The position numbers were made by a program, and so were the translations under genes. A stretch of DNA of 64,000 bases from Siphonodentalium dalli (Eukaryota; Mollusca; Scaphopoda; Gadilida; Siphonodentaliidae), in the NCBI GenBank assembly GCA_032622095.1, contig CP136064.1, positions 258,087,863 through 258,151,862 of the forward strand. The letters run 5' to 3'. Of this stretch, positions 42,626-55,147 are shown one piece after another (position 1 is the stretch's first letter; each line of letters begins with the position of its first letter). The notes under the pieces were generated by a model that had not been told where the DNA came from, did not search any database, and worked only from the letters and a program-made list of their open reading frames with translations.

Positions 42626-43613
42626 GCCTAAAACAAGATAAACGATTGATACATGCAAAAATATTAGTTCTCAGGTTAAAACGACAAATCCTAACCGGAG
42701 ATATCGCTAGACCGTGTGGTGGGAATACTGTATCATTTGTGCAGACAAAATTGAATTTGGGCTACCGGTTATTTTGTTAATCCATCTACATGTATTGGTA
42801 CCAGTATATGGTACAATGCACTATTGTTTCTGTCGGAAAATGATCAATATAATTTGACATGGTTACTCAACTTACCTGTACATGTACTGGTATGACACAA
42901 ATTTCTGATTTTCATAAGTACGGCATTCAAGATTAGATTTACAAATACATCTACCGGTACATGTATTAGTATATTGGTGATAAGGGTTGTCTTTTGGAAC
43001 TTCTGTCTGTGTATGCCTGTGTGTGTTATAGACTCAAAAACTTATTGACCGATCCGACCAATCGTCACCAATGGTATGTCTCATGTACATCCTACTTTGA
43101 TATGGGTGTGTCCAATAACTCCAATTTCATGTGTAACTGTGGCTTTGACCGTGATCTCCCTCACATGGCAAGTTTATGGACCTCAACAGATCTGTCTCAA
43201 TTTTTTTATACATGCCTACTTGGATCGATCGCAGGAACAATTTTACGTGCGACAGTGTCCTTGACCTTAACCTCGCTCGTATAGGCATGTTTGTGTAAAA
43301 TAAGTCACTACAGGTAAATAGCCCGGACAAAGTCCCGCACATCAGCTGTTAGATATAAATAAATCAAAGCCTATTATTTATGGAAATAAATTGTTATCGG
43401 TGTGATGTAGCATAATTTTCATATTGCAGCACTTCTTGCAACCCAATCCTACTGGTAGGACGGTAACGATTTGGTCACGATATAATATGAATCTCGATAT
43501 ATTATCAATGATGTGATTGTACATTCATCAAGTTACATGTACCAGTACTTCTAAAAAGATGCATACAAATTAAGTAACCCAATGATAATTTACATGTACA
43601 ATGTATAACGCAC
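42626..43613. other. Non-genic stretch
   Basis: No exon or complete element recognised; several TACATGTAC and ACCGGTAC words. Confidence 0.4.
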
Positions 43614-43975
43614 ATGTACCGCTATTCTCAAAGTAATTGACCAGAAAAATGGGGTGATACCCCGGTCATGACCGCGGTGATACCGGTAATAAACGGTAGC
43701 GGTATCGAGACGGTCATGGCGTGGAGTTACGGTATTGGGCGATAATGATACCGTGGTCTTTTAGCGGGCACCGCATTAATTTTGTTGAATACCGCGGTGA
43801 TTTTCATGGAACTCTTTTAGGGGAGGTATTTACTCACACATACTTGTTCGCGTTAACAAGCGGTATCAGTACCGCGGTATTGGAGGATACCGCGGTATAG
43901 TACCGCCATATTAACGGGGTGACACCACATTATTGGTGGTCAATTACTTTAAGTATAGTGGTACCTTATTTCCAA
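43614..43975. mobile_element. ~360 bp element with ~30 bp inverted ends and CCGCGGT-rich core
   Basis: TGTACCGCTATTCTCAAAGT, then AATTGACCA, at the left pairs with TGGTCAATTACTTTAAGTAT, then AGTGGTACC, at the right. The core is crowded with ACCGCGGT and its variants. The AAAGTAATTGACCA word is shared with the remnant at 49951. Confidence 0.7.
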
Positions 43976-44199
43976 CAATATTATTTTTCAGTTATTTCCT
44001 ATGCTCTGCTGATATCTACCGCTACCATTACATTTAGATCTGCTAACTGGCATCCTCATACAAGGTGAGTAATTATTCTAATAGTCAAGTTGAAATTTAA
44101 GTTTATATCACTACATGTATAAAGGGCTGAGGTCAAAACATATTCCAGTTTACCACTCCGTCGGCATCCCTCCCACACTCCTGTGTATTATGCTAATAT

Positions 44200-44920
44200 T
44201 TAAAGTGATGCGAAACACTTCGGTAGGGTGATCAAATATAAATTTAGAATAATCTTGTTCAAAGTAGTTATTATTACAATTATTATCCAAATTGACAACA
44301 CGCACCTTCGTTCTTATATATTAATTAAATGTAGTGATTATTGATTGAGAAATCGGTTTGGTTAGTTTACCGACGACAGATGTGTCCCGATTCGAGTAGT
44401 AAATATTTACACTTGAGAGTGTAGTTCAGGTCATGTTTTCTATGGAGTGGTACAGTCGATTTGCTTCAGATTTTCGGCAATGTTACATGTAGTTGAATGG
44501 TTCACTCCTCCAGTTGGCATAGCTAAACAAGTCCATAATATGTTTTTAAAGTGATGTGAAGCACTCCGGTAGGGTGATCAAATAGAAATGGAGAATAATC
44601 TTGTTCAAAGTAGTTATTTTTACAAATATTATATCTAAATTGACAACCCACACCGTTATTTTTATATATTAATTAAATGCAATGACTGTCGATGTCGAAA
44701 TCGTTATTGTTAGTTTATCGCTGATAAAAGCGTCCCGATTCGAGTAGTAAATATTAACAATTTATTGTAATTCAGACGATGTTTTCTATGGAGTGGTACA
44801 GTCAATTTGCTTGAGATTTTCTGTGATGTTGGTAGAATACTACATTCCTCCAGTTGGCATAGCACCTGAATAATAACTGATCAGTTGCACGCACCCGAAC
44901 AAGTACATAATATGCCAAAA
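44200..44920. mobile_element. Two tandem copies of TTAA-flanked MITE family 2
   Basis: TTAA|AGTGATGCGAAACAC at 44200 and again TTAA|AGTGATGTGAAGCAC at 44546, sharing the middle TTAA. Each has GGTAGGGTGATCAAATA, ATTCGAGTAGTAAATATT, TTTTCTATGGAGTGGTACAG and CATAATATG at the end. They are about 345 and 360 bp. Confidence 0.82.
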
Positions 44921-45221
44921 GATAGGAAATTCGGTGGTTGAGGCTAGGGCCATTAAAATAAAATACCGGTATTTGTTCTCAGGCAATTACCGTAGATCTC
45001 AATTTGGAGATGAGGAACAGAGGCTATTTATCTGAAAAGCATACTCTGATGAATATTTAATAGTTCATTTTTGTTGTTCAAATCCAATATTTCTAACAGG
45101 TATTATTTATAAAAAAATTTGAATTGGCTTTTTAAATGATCGATGTAGTTCGGGTAGTCCAGGAGATATTGGTTGACCTCTGCACCCACCCCCCCCCCCC
45201 AGGACTTAACTTCACCCACTA

Positions 45222-45475
45222 ATTTTTACTGACATCTACCGCCGTAGTACGTTTTCACAAAAAATCCGAATTGCTGTGTCGACAAAAGGCAACAAGTAAC
45301 GGTTTTGGTTTGGTTGAGGTTGGCCGGAGAATATGGTATCCTAATTGTTATGTGCAAATTAGCGCTGCTAGTTTATTATCGAAAAACAGCCGGTTTGAGA
45401 GTATAATATATAGCTGAATACAGCTAGGTTAGCTGAATACAGCTATTGTAGCTATTCTCACATTTGCCAGACCTG
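45222..45475. mobile_element. Right end of a CAGGTCTGGCAAATG element
   Basis: Matches 6026-6291 in the same orientation, with small deletions around AACAAGTAACGG. It ends CATTTGCCAGACCTG. A C-run at about 45190-45201 lies just before it. Confidence 0.7.
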
Positions 45476-45633
45476 ATGAAATTGATGAATCTCTACTCTG
45501 TCGACGTTTGTAGAGATCATATTCCACCAGTATAAAACCTGTGAACTGTTTTAAGTTTGATAGGGATTCTTATAAAGTTGAAACATAACATGGGGAATGT
45601 ATTTCTTTGTTAATACCGGTACCTGTTGCTTAA

Positions 45634-45993
45634 AGACATATTATGCAGTTGTTGCGCTAAACTTTTATTATTAACCAGTATGTCAACTTGACGAGTGTAG
45701 CATTCTACTACATCTCTGAAAAAATCCAGCATATCGACCATACCACTCCATAGAAAACATCATCTGCAATACGCTGAATTGTAAATATTTACTTCTCGAT
45801 TCTGGACACAACTATCAGCGACAAAGAAACAAACGATTTTGACATCAAGAGTCACTGAATTTAATGTATACAGTATATAATAATGACAGTGTGTGTGGGC
45901 AGTTTGGATTAAAGATTTGTAAAAAATAACTACTTGGAGTAAAATTATTTTCCATTTCTATTGGATCACCCTACCAGAGTGTTTAACATCACT
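45634..45993. mobile_element. TTAA-flanked MITE family 2, reverse copy
   Basis: TTAA (45630-45633) then AGACATATTATGCAG; the right end is GTTTAACATCACT then TTAA (45994-45997). It is colinear with 22522-22871. Confidence 0.82.
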
Positions 45994-46164
45994 TTAATGG
46001 TTTATTCACTAGTTCCCGGATAGAGATTGAATTATTTTCGTGACACCCGATTTTGCAATAAATACATGTATTTATTTTATACCTTGTCACCAGATTCTAC
46101 AGATTAGATCATAAGCGGCCAATGTGGAAGCGATTCTGATTGGTCAATCAGCAAAAGTATAACT

Positions 46165-47977
46165 TAGGGCTTCACGGTATTTCGGTATTTAGTCATATCG
46201 CGATACTGTTTTTGACACCGTGTAGTCGGTTTCACTTTATGCAATTAGTCGGTACATCGTAGCCGCCGGTGTGGATATTAATATCGACGATATCTCTATC
46301 AGTGTCAAGTATTTAGCAACAATCGACACCTCTAATGCTGAGACAAAGGCCATTGCTAACGGCTTCGGTTTAGCGTGGCGTAAAAATTAATTATTTCTCA
46401 CTGCTCCATAAGGATTTGTCAACACACTGCGGACAATCAAGTTGGCATGCCTTATTGCATGGGTGGCAATTGATCTGTATATACAGGATCAGTCTGAGTA
46501 AACTCATACCTAAATATTCATTACAACATTGAATATAAGGTCTGACGGATAACATCGCTATCTCATTTCCAAGTCCTCGGGATTCCGTAATCTGATTGAT
46601 TGCGTAAATTATTTTCCGTCCTATGAAACCGTATGGGTTAATAAACAAGTGTCAGTGGGCGGAGACTCCTATAATGTCACCTCTAAATATAGTAACAGAG
46701 CGGAATTTCTCCGATCGAAAGCGATGCTTGCAAATACAACAGAGACACAAACAATGGCTTCGAAATTATATATTCGGTTAGATTCTGTACGATTCGGATT
46801 AATTTGAAGGATGTGCTAGACCTGATAGATAGGCCTGCGCATGGTACCAACTTGGCCTCCCATAAATATAAATAGAACTCACTCATGCCGTGTATTTGAT
46901 TTACTTTATTGTACCATGGTTTGCAAATCAAATTATTTGTCGTAAAAAAGTCATCTGAAAGTTAACACCGAGGAAATGACTTAATTTTATGCTTTTAAAT
47001 AGTTCTAAAGCATCATTTTTGATGACGACCTTATTTTTTGCTCTCGGATGCAGCTTTCCGGTTGATGCAGCGAGTTCATCTCCCGAAAAAGAATAGTCGC
47101 ACACACGACAAATATTATCTGCTGTAAGTTTATATTGTCGCGACACAGGCCATTGCGAAGCACAACAAATAACACGTGGGCCCGTGGGGACACCTGTCAA
47201 TCATCGATGTATTTTTAAAAATCCGTGACGTCATTTTGGGGAAGCTCTTCGCTGAATAGAAATGGTTTTGGCTACATAAGCTCCAGACTCTATATTTCAA
47301 ATATAGAGTCGACGTTCACCCAGACTGATACAGGATGTTCTCAGCTCAATATTGCTGGAAGGTTTCCTGGTCAAATACAATAAAAAATGTGTGGTGTTTT
47401 TATAATCTGGAGACACAATGACGCGCGTTCAACAGCGCCACAAAATCTTATCCATTAGACGTATAATGCACTAACTCATTAGATCATTATAACTACACGG
47501 CCATATATCAGTCCTATACATCGAAATGGATAAGTTAAAATCAGATACGGACTTCTATTCTATGCTTGTCACATTAGTTATCTTGTTTTGTTTGTACAAT
47601 ATAAAATATGAAATCAATACATGTTCGCTGTTATTATTTACACGAGCGCCTGTTAGCTTCATTTTTAATGTCATAAGCGACACGCAGTTGGTAAGGAATT
47701 CCCGATTACGTCAGGCACTTATAAATATATCTATCCGTCGTATAAAGAACGAAACTCAGGACCATTTATATTAATTATTTATGTTATATACCTGTCAAAG
47801 CAACATGTGTTCATAATTATCATTATCAAATCAATAATGCTATATTTTTGTCTGCTTGCTACTAGTATCATTCTCAAACAGTTCTACTCAAATTTATTGG
47901 CGACGATATTTAGTCATATCGCGGTATCATTTTCAATACCGTAGTCGGTATTAAAATCCGGATACCGTGAAGCCCTA
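46165..47977. mobile_element. hAT-like element, 1.8 kb, 8 bp target duplication
   Basis: Ends TAGGGCTTCACGGTAT and ATACCGTGAAGCCCTA, with further inverted sequence inwards (TTTAGTCATATCGCG, both sides). Flanks GTATAACT at 46157-46164 and 47978-47985. YAGGG tips and an exact 8 bp duplication are the hallmark of hAT transposons. No hAT transposase was seen. On its minus strand it encloses a broken Cys-rich reading frame (see next entry). Confidence 0.85.
46860..47150 (-). pseudogene. Broken Cys-rich (CxxC...C) protein fragment inside the hAT-like element
   Basis: One frame reads ADNICRVCDYSFSGDELAAS, then LHPRAKNKVVIKNDALELFK and SIKLSHFLGVNF. After a frame change at about 46940, NLICKPWYNKVNQI follows. 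The C-x2-C, ~50 residues, C-x2-(C replaced by W) spacing recalls a treble-clef/ZAD-like zinc module, seen in multicopy invertebrate proteins. Another Cys-rich tail, CHPCNKACQLDCPQC, lies at 46391-46440 on the same strand. It could be decayed transposon cargo or a captured host exon. Family inference only. Confidence 0.35.
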
Positions 47978-47985
47978 GTATAACT

Positions 47986-49950
47986 TCCGCAACCGGTTTA
48001 TAAAACTGGCCAAGCTCACCATGTGTAACAATCACGCATACTTATTGCACAATCCAATGTTTTGGTTGTCGCTGTTTTTGTTTAATTCACTGTTAAATCA
48101 CTCCACGATCTTAATTCACATTTTCAGGCGTAACATCAGGCAATTTGGTGTATTTGATATCTAATCAAGCTTGAGCTTTGATGGGTGGGTTCCTCGGCTT
48201 ATTTAATATTTGGTGAAGTTACGGGGCTGCTTTTATTAACTCAAACATTCAATAGGAAAATTACCAGTGCATATTACATTACATGTTGGTACTTTATACA
48301 CCATAAGTTTATGCTGAAACACCTCGGGCCGGGATATTAAAAAAACATAATCCGCGACTATATCTAAACGACCGATGGAATATATCCCCATATACTTTCA
48401 GATGTCATAATAATTATGTCCGATAGCCTGACAGTTGAACTAAATTTACTAAACATTTGGGCTTCTGGAGCTTGGGCATCCAGCCATTAGACACAAACAT
48501 CAAAACTGTCCTCGACCTTTCCCTGATGCTGAATTCAGTATTTAGAGATATTTTGATACACTTTACTAACTTAATGTTAGATTAAATTAAATTGTTCAGA
48601 TCTCCAGAGGCAGTTTAGTAAAATACGCAGGGAGAGAATGACCCATTTTTGGGGATCGAAACCACAGCTTGGCGATCGACCAATCAGAATGGTTTCCGTG
48701 TTGGCCGTTTACCGATATAGTCTGTATAATCTGGTGACGGGGAATAACACAAATATTCATATCATGGAATCGGGTGTCAAAAGTCACGCAAATAATGTAA
48801 TCTCGAGATGGGAACTTCACATACCGGTAAATAAATCATTTATTAACAAAGAAATACATTGTCTGTTATTTTTTTCCACTTCCTGGGTTTTGTAAATTAT
48901 ACTAGTGGAATATGATCTCTACGGGTGTTAGACAGTAGACTGGTAGAGGTTTGTGGCATCATCTAGTGCCAAATTATATTAAATAAATCATTTAAGCTCA
49001 AGTAGCTAAATTGAGCCAAATTTCCATCTTTTCCTTCAGCTCAACACCTAACACGAAATATCGCGATGCAAATATAATTTTACTGGATCAAAATAACATT
49101 GATCTTGACAAAAATAACTTGCACTCTATTCACCACAGTCTTATATACCAGTATTTTAAGTGACACATTTACTTAAGGATTTACCCATTCGGAAGAGAAA
49201 ATAGTTTTTAGTTTTTAATTTTCATTTGGTAAACCTTGCCTTGTCAGCTTCGCCACGCCATCTTTGATCTTGTCCTCAAGATTAAATGAAACATTTTGAT
49301 TTGCTCCGCTATGTGTTTATAAGTACCCGGTAGGATTTCCATTCGCATAACCATATCGACAAAACAGTAAATGATTATACAATAGAATATGAATGTATTG
49401 ACTGCTCGTGCTTCCTCTCCTGATGGGAGTCCAGTTTTAATTTGTTGTACCGAAAGTGTTTCTGTGAAGCTTCACATGCGGTCTGCAGTAACTAATGATA
49501 TTTCGCATTAAGTGTTGCATTGAAAGAACAGACTGCAATCTGTTTTCTAATTTGAAATTGCCTAAAATCACTTAATCAACATTATTTTCAAACTGGAAGT
49601 GGAATTGAAATGAATTTGATCGGTTGATGATAATGTTCAGAGGTACATGTAGCAGTAGCATTACGATTCAGAATCATATATATACAATATGAGCATTTTT
49701 CTCGCAGAAGGAAGTACGTGTACTGCTATGGCCCATTATATGAAATAAGTAAAGCATTTTTATTTGCATTTTCCCAATTTTGTCATGCATAAAACTTAAT
49801 GGATCAGGAGTATAACACATACCGGTAGCTAAATTGTGCTACCCTGTAGGATACATGTAGCTGAATTCAGCTAAATATTGTAGCTCAATGTTTTCATTTC
49901 CCATACCGGCTAACCTGCCGGTACAGTGCTAGACACATACTAGTAGTCAT
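47986..49950. other. Mostly featureless stretch
   Basis: A short piece of TTAA family 3 lies at about 48170-48215 (TTGAGCTTTGATGGGTGGGT). No exon was recognised. Confidence 0.4.
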
Positions 49951-50073
49951 GTTCAAAGTAATTGACCACTTCATCGGAAAGCTCTCGGCAACAAGCCATA
50001 TTTCGGACTAAATCCTGAAAAATTACCCATATTTCTGCTGTGGTTAAGTGGTCAATTACTTTGGGCATTACTG
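49951..50073. mobile_element. Tc1/mariner-like palindromic MITE, shortened copy
   Basis: CATCGGAAAGCTCTCGG, GACTAAATCCTGAAAAATTA and the right end GGGCATTACTG|TA match 25362-25574. The left end is replaced by TTCAAAGTAATTGACCAC. Confidence 0.7.
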
Positions 50074-50189
50074 TAACATACATGTACATGACTCAAATAA
50101 ATACAACAAAATTAAATACAAAAACCCGTGAGATGTACATGTAGGTAACAAAAAATCAAACCACCCAACATATGGAATTATTGGAAGTT

Positions 50190-50650
50190 AAAACCCACCG
50201 GCGTGTTATCCCTTTGTCCGGACAGGGCTCTTATCTGGCAGAACGCTCTTTGAAAACGTTTTGATCGCATGAACATTTTTTTTAACGCCAACAGTCCGTG
50301 GGCATTATTTTTCAACGCTCATAGTGATCAGATTTTTTTTGTTATGGTATTTCTATTGTTTCTGGCACAGAAACACGCCGTCAAAATTATGGTCTCAGTA
50401 AAAATTGCGTTATTAATACACTTGATTTTAGAGTTATCCAGCTTCGCCTGTTTGAATAAGTGTTTCTGTGAAAATTATACATCTCGAGAAAATTACAAAC
50501 TTAGGGCAATTATTACTACGCATAATTGCAAACTTCAAAAATTAATATCTAATAACTCTGAGCTTTGATGGGTGGGTTCCTCGACTCGAATCAATTATTT
50601 TTTTTACCCCTGAAGTCACAGAAATAGTAATTTAGGGGTGCTTAATCGGA
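50190..50650. mobile_element. Old copy of TTAA-flanked MITE family 3
   Basis: AGTGATCAGATTTTTTTT, ACTTGATTTTAGAGTTATCC and GATGGGTGGGTTCCTCGACT with ACCCCTGAAG...GAAATAGTAATTTAG are colinear with 58634-59179. The ends are decayed. Confidence 0.65.
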
Positions 50651-53183
50651 TTGCTGAGCTAATTAAAACTCACAAATATTTAGCGATTTTGATTTTATAT
50701 TGCCAAGCCAAAAAATAAAATAAAATTTCTTCAAACTTTGATACAAAAACACCAACAGCTATTTGGGCTAACTCTTTAGAAAAGTCCGCAGACAGGCTAA
50801 AACACATATAGATAACATCTAAATACGTCCCTAAGTCGGTCAAATAAACACAAAACCGTTTAACACAGATTTTAACTATACATGTACCGGTACGTTACTT
50901 ATTGAACGAGAAAGTGCTCACATGGTTATTTTTAATACAATGGTGAAGCATAGAAAAAATATAACATTTCCAGTATCAAATTGAAACAGAATAGTGTATA
51001 TCCATGTGTATAGACATGTCATGCATATCTACTCTGGCTTCGCCAAGATATCATACTCCACTAGTTCAAAACATGGTAACTTTCTGTTGCTCTGACAGGG
51101 AAGTTTTATAACATTGAAAAAAAAATGCAGTTAACATATAATGCTCGGTTATAACTGTTCCGTAATAACATTGTATTTTATAGCAGGTAAATGTCCTAAC
51201 TTGAGTTTGCATGGTTTGGGGGACTTGAATTAATTGGTTGTACTATGCGTCGCTTGGAATTTCATTGATGTTGGCTCACAAAGCTACACAAATCTTGCAA
51301 CCTCGAGCTGGATATTTATATTCAAGGAACAAGTATTAACACAGAAATATATTCCCTGCATGGTTTGTTCAATCTTGAACCCCATCAGAAGATAATAGAA
51401 AAGGTTCCCAGGGTTTGAACATATGGAAAATGATATATACGGGGGTATATAGCCAGAGTAAAGATTCATGGCATGATCTAACACGTGTGCCGAACTTGAA
51501 CATTTTAGGGAGAACATTATAGGTACGTAAGGTGTTCGCATTGGTCTGTAAAATCATTATCACCAAGAGAAAATGTTGAACAATGGATTGGTTTTGTTCT
51601 TGTGTTGATTGTCGATTAGACATGGATAACGCGATCATGCGTTGTTTTTTTTACTTTTCTTGAAGCACGAGTCGTTTTACAATCGATACAATATCAAGGG
51701 GTAAATGGTCAACAGAACCGAGATTCAAGCAATATTTGGCGATAAAATGACTGTCAATGTTACAGTACTGTTCACATAAATATGCAAAATGCATTGAAAG
51801 TGTCGTTGTTGAACATCAGCGATCCAGTTAAAACGAGGTTTTGGTGTTTGAAATAAAAATTGTGTGCACATTTACTCACTGCGAAAACCCCATGGTTAAT
51901 GCTAGCATACCACATTCCATTATTAACTGAATTTAAAAAACAAAACAAATCGAGGCATGAGTTTTCATGGAGTTAGACATGAACATTTGCGCACTAACCA
52001 TTTGTTAACTTCTGTGGGTGACACTTAAAGGTACATGTAAGGTCATCGTGGTGAGTGAATATTTGGAAATCATGCATATACGATGGGAAATTGCTAACAA
52101 CGGGGGTGGCCCATGTCATGTAAGAATTGTCCAATAACTGGAAATGTTATGATACCTTTTGAAACATCATGAAGGGGGTGGGTGTGCGAAACTAAATTGT
52201 CATGTTGTTCTGAGTCACGTCTAGCCACGCCCATGTGTATAAACCATAGGATGATACTTAAAATTCAAGCAAGTACATCATGTACATGTAGGTTTGCTTC
52301 TGATAATAATTGAAAATTCAAAATACCCCATACGATTGAAAACTATAATACTTCTATTCATGCATATTCTACACAAGACAACAATGAGAAATAATCAGTA
52401 AACCCATTTATGCAAGATTCTTGTGTGCTTTCGACTTATTAATAATAAGACAGTTTTACCAGGTATCGTGTTGTTTGGTGCCAGAATATTTGAAAAATCA
52501 CATTTTATAAAGAGCGTTTTTACATCATTACCATTATTTTTCATGTTTTATTGCCTGATAAATTATTATGGAATGTCAACGTATTTGATGTCGAATTAGA
52601 TGGGGCATCTTTAAATAAAGAAATATAGTAATATATTGCTCACATACAATGTACACTGTCCGAATCCATAGCGCAACGACAAACTTCGGAAGAAATGTCC
52701 CTCAACTGGCGAGTCCTAATTCGATATAAATAATAATTGAAATGTGTTGCTTTTCGGCGTGGACAACACAGACATCACAAACTGTCTGTGCTGAACTGTG
52801 GGCGTGTACTCAGGTAATCAAGGCAGAGCTGTGGGCCAGACACAATTGATAGTAACTGTGGCTCCAACAACAATTCAATGAGTGGGTTTTTAGTCAGATA
52901 ATATTCTCAGTTCAAAAACCGACTGACCACATCCATTGATTCATTGAATATGGCTTGAACATGAGTAATGATGGAATAATTTCGTTATAACAATGACTAA
53001 TACCGGTATATTTTATGCTTGTTTCTGTAGTTCAACAATTTGAATCTGGTGAAATACAAAGGTACATTGTATGTTAAATTAGTTATTGCTCATAACTAAA
53101 TTTTCCATTAATTGTCACCAGTGGTGGAGCTCAGAATTCTTACAAAGTACATGTACTGATCAGTTTCTACATTAATGTCCATG
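50651..53183. other. Non-genic stretch
   Basis: No exon or complete element recognised. The frame at 51284-51541 (minus) shares a weak LDHAMNLYSG-like motif with 1061-1261. Confidence 0.4.
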
Positions 53184-53185
53184 TA

Positions 53186-53372
53186 CAGTAATGCCCTAAT
53201 TAATCGACTGCTTAACGACAGCAGAATTATGGGTAACTTTTCAGGATTTAGTCAGAAATATGGCTTGTTTCCGGTGAATGGCAACAAGCCATCTTTTCGA
53301 CTAAATCCTGAAAAGTTACCCATAATTCTGCTGTCATTAAGCAGTCGATTAATTAGCCTTAGGGCATTGCTG
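53186..53372. mobile_element. Tc1/mariner-like palindromic MITE, 187 bp
   Basis: TA|CAGTAATGCCCTAATTAATC ... TTAGGGCATTGCTG|TA. The arms CAGCAGAATTATGGGTAACT / AGTTACCCATAATTCTGCTG are perfect; the loop is TTTCCGGTGAATGGCAAC. It lies about 140 bp upstream of the first DUF4806-like exon, where a stem could influence transcription. Confidence 0.9.
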
Positions 53373-53514
53373 TACCGGTAAATGTTGGTATCCGTACCCA
53401 TCCATAATTTTCGCGAGTTAGAATTTTTCTACTGGTATACCAGTATGCGCCTCTTTCAAAATCCACCCTGATTGTTGTATTCTAATGAATACATATATTA
53501 CATTTCTCTTTTAG

Positions 53515-53705
53515 TCATGGAATTCCTTCTCGTTGAGATGGAGCAAAAGAATGGGAAGGACTGTTCTGTGATATCGTCGATGTGGTATATCGAACAAGAC
53601 GACAGGTCAGGCGAGTGTTACTGGCCCTCAAAGAATGGTGAATCAGCACTGCGAAACCACAATCATCATGGACAAATCACAAAGCGAGAGTATTGAGTCG
53701 ATCAA
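53515..53705 (+). pseudogene. DUF4806-like exon 1 (N-terminal module), frameshifted
   Basis: ATG at 53517 just after TCTTTTAG. The first frame gives MEFLLVEMEQKNGKDCSVIS and then IEQDDRSGECYWPSKNGES. The family motif W-x3-KARVLSRS follows in another frame from about 53668. One base missing (or two extra) near AATCATCATGG (53660-53671) explains this. In the second frame the donor GTGAGT (53706) leaves phase 1, exactly as exon 2 requires. The first frame ends at TGA 53694. Confidence 0.68.
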
Positions 53706-54059
53706 GTGAGTAAACAGTCCCCATATGTTGGTAATGCTATTGAACAAGGAAATAATGTTATAACTAATTGTATAAGTCAACAAGGCCGATCTTAAATTGC
53801 TGTTATACCGTATGACAATGTATACACAGTATCACTGCTGAATGAGACACTTAATATGTGCACGTTCGAAATGTTGAACACTTGCTAATAGCCTTGCATC
53901 ATTGACAATATGCATGGTTCAATTTAATAATGGACCATAATACCCTGGAAAATCTGTACCGACCTACTGATACACTCAAATATGGTATGCACAATATGAT
54001 AGCGCTCTTGTATATTAATGTCTAACATTGTTAACAAACTAAGTTTATTCATATTTCAG

Positions 54060-54158
54060 CGAGCTACAAAAAAATTCAACAAAAGTGGAAGCTATCTGAG
54101 ATCCAGTCAGATGTTGGGTCTACCACTGATGATGGGGCCGCTAAAAAAAGCAGCGACT
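54060..54158 (+). pseudogene. DUF4806-like exon 2
   Basis: Acceptor ATATTTCAG|CG, donor GACT|GTGAGT. Phase-1 reading gives T-SYKKIQQKWKLSEIQSDV and then GSTTDDGAAKKSSD, matching the S-Y-x-K-A-x-x-K-x-x-x-A/S-E motif after the WPP domain. The seven-A run at 54143-54149 is where a one-base change would bring it into phase with exon 3. Confidence 0.65.
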
Positions 54159-54995
54159 GTGAGTTGGTTCATTAATTTCACCAAACCGTGCTATTGAATA
54201 CTATCCAAAACAATCTTCTAGCATAACAAAGTCAGATTTACGACTTACAGGGCTGCCTTGGCTACTTTAATATTTTGTTTTGAACTTTTGATATCAGAGG
54301 TCAATTGTATTCAGTCGCATGACATGGTGGCATTCATAGAAATTAAAACATGCATCACAGACTTTATATTTAAATGTTTTCATGAACAGACCATTCAGGA
54401 AATACCATATGGCGATGATAACATTAGGGTGTTCCATATGTCAAATGTCCCATATTGATTGTATTGTTTTATTCCATAGTTATAAGCGATAATGTGTCTA
54501 ATAGACATATATTTGTGACAAAATTGCACAATAAAATTTCTGGTCTCTGTTAACAGTAACCGATGTTGCTCGTTAGCTTAACAACCACACATTTTGATAC
54601 CAGAAAATATACAAAATATAATCAATATTAATCGATAGAAGCATTTCCAGACAGGGGTCACCTATTCATATCTAATATTTTTTATCCCGGTAACTATATA
54701 ACAAATGTTTACAAAGAGATAAGCCATCTTTAATTTCCTCGATATCGGTAATAGACTAAAACGGAATGCCCTTTCTGTGCCATGCCATGAATATGGCTGT
54801 GGTTTTTTTTTTTTGGAACCCAAACATCGTGTACAAAGTTGTATTTTGTATGATCGCAATGTGACATTGCTCGTAGAAAGGTAGTTCAAACTGTTTATTG
54901 ACCTCGGCATCATTCAAACAGTTTTGATCACCTAACTAAAGAGCAGCACAGTGTACTGATATTCATATTAAATGGTTGGTGTATTCTATTCCCAG

Positions 54996-55147
54996 ACCTA
55001 TCATAACTGACAGTGATGGAGATGACGAACAAGATCCATTCGTCAAATCTGTGACTCTCCCGACCATAGAGCGAACATCACGACAGATTCAACCAACAAT
55101 AGAACCAACTGCCGCTGTTACAGGAACGGCTATAGACATGTTGATTA
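54996..55147 (+). pseudogene. DUF4806-like exon 3 (acidic/linker)
   Basis: Acceptor CTATTCCCAG|A, donor GATTA|GTAAGT. The open frame needs phase 2 and reads PIITDSDGDDEQDPFVKSVT, then TIERTSRQIQPTIEPTAAVT and IDMLI. It is a low-complexity linker, so assignment rests on position and splice sites. Confidence 0.55.
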
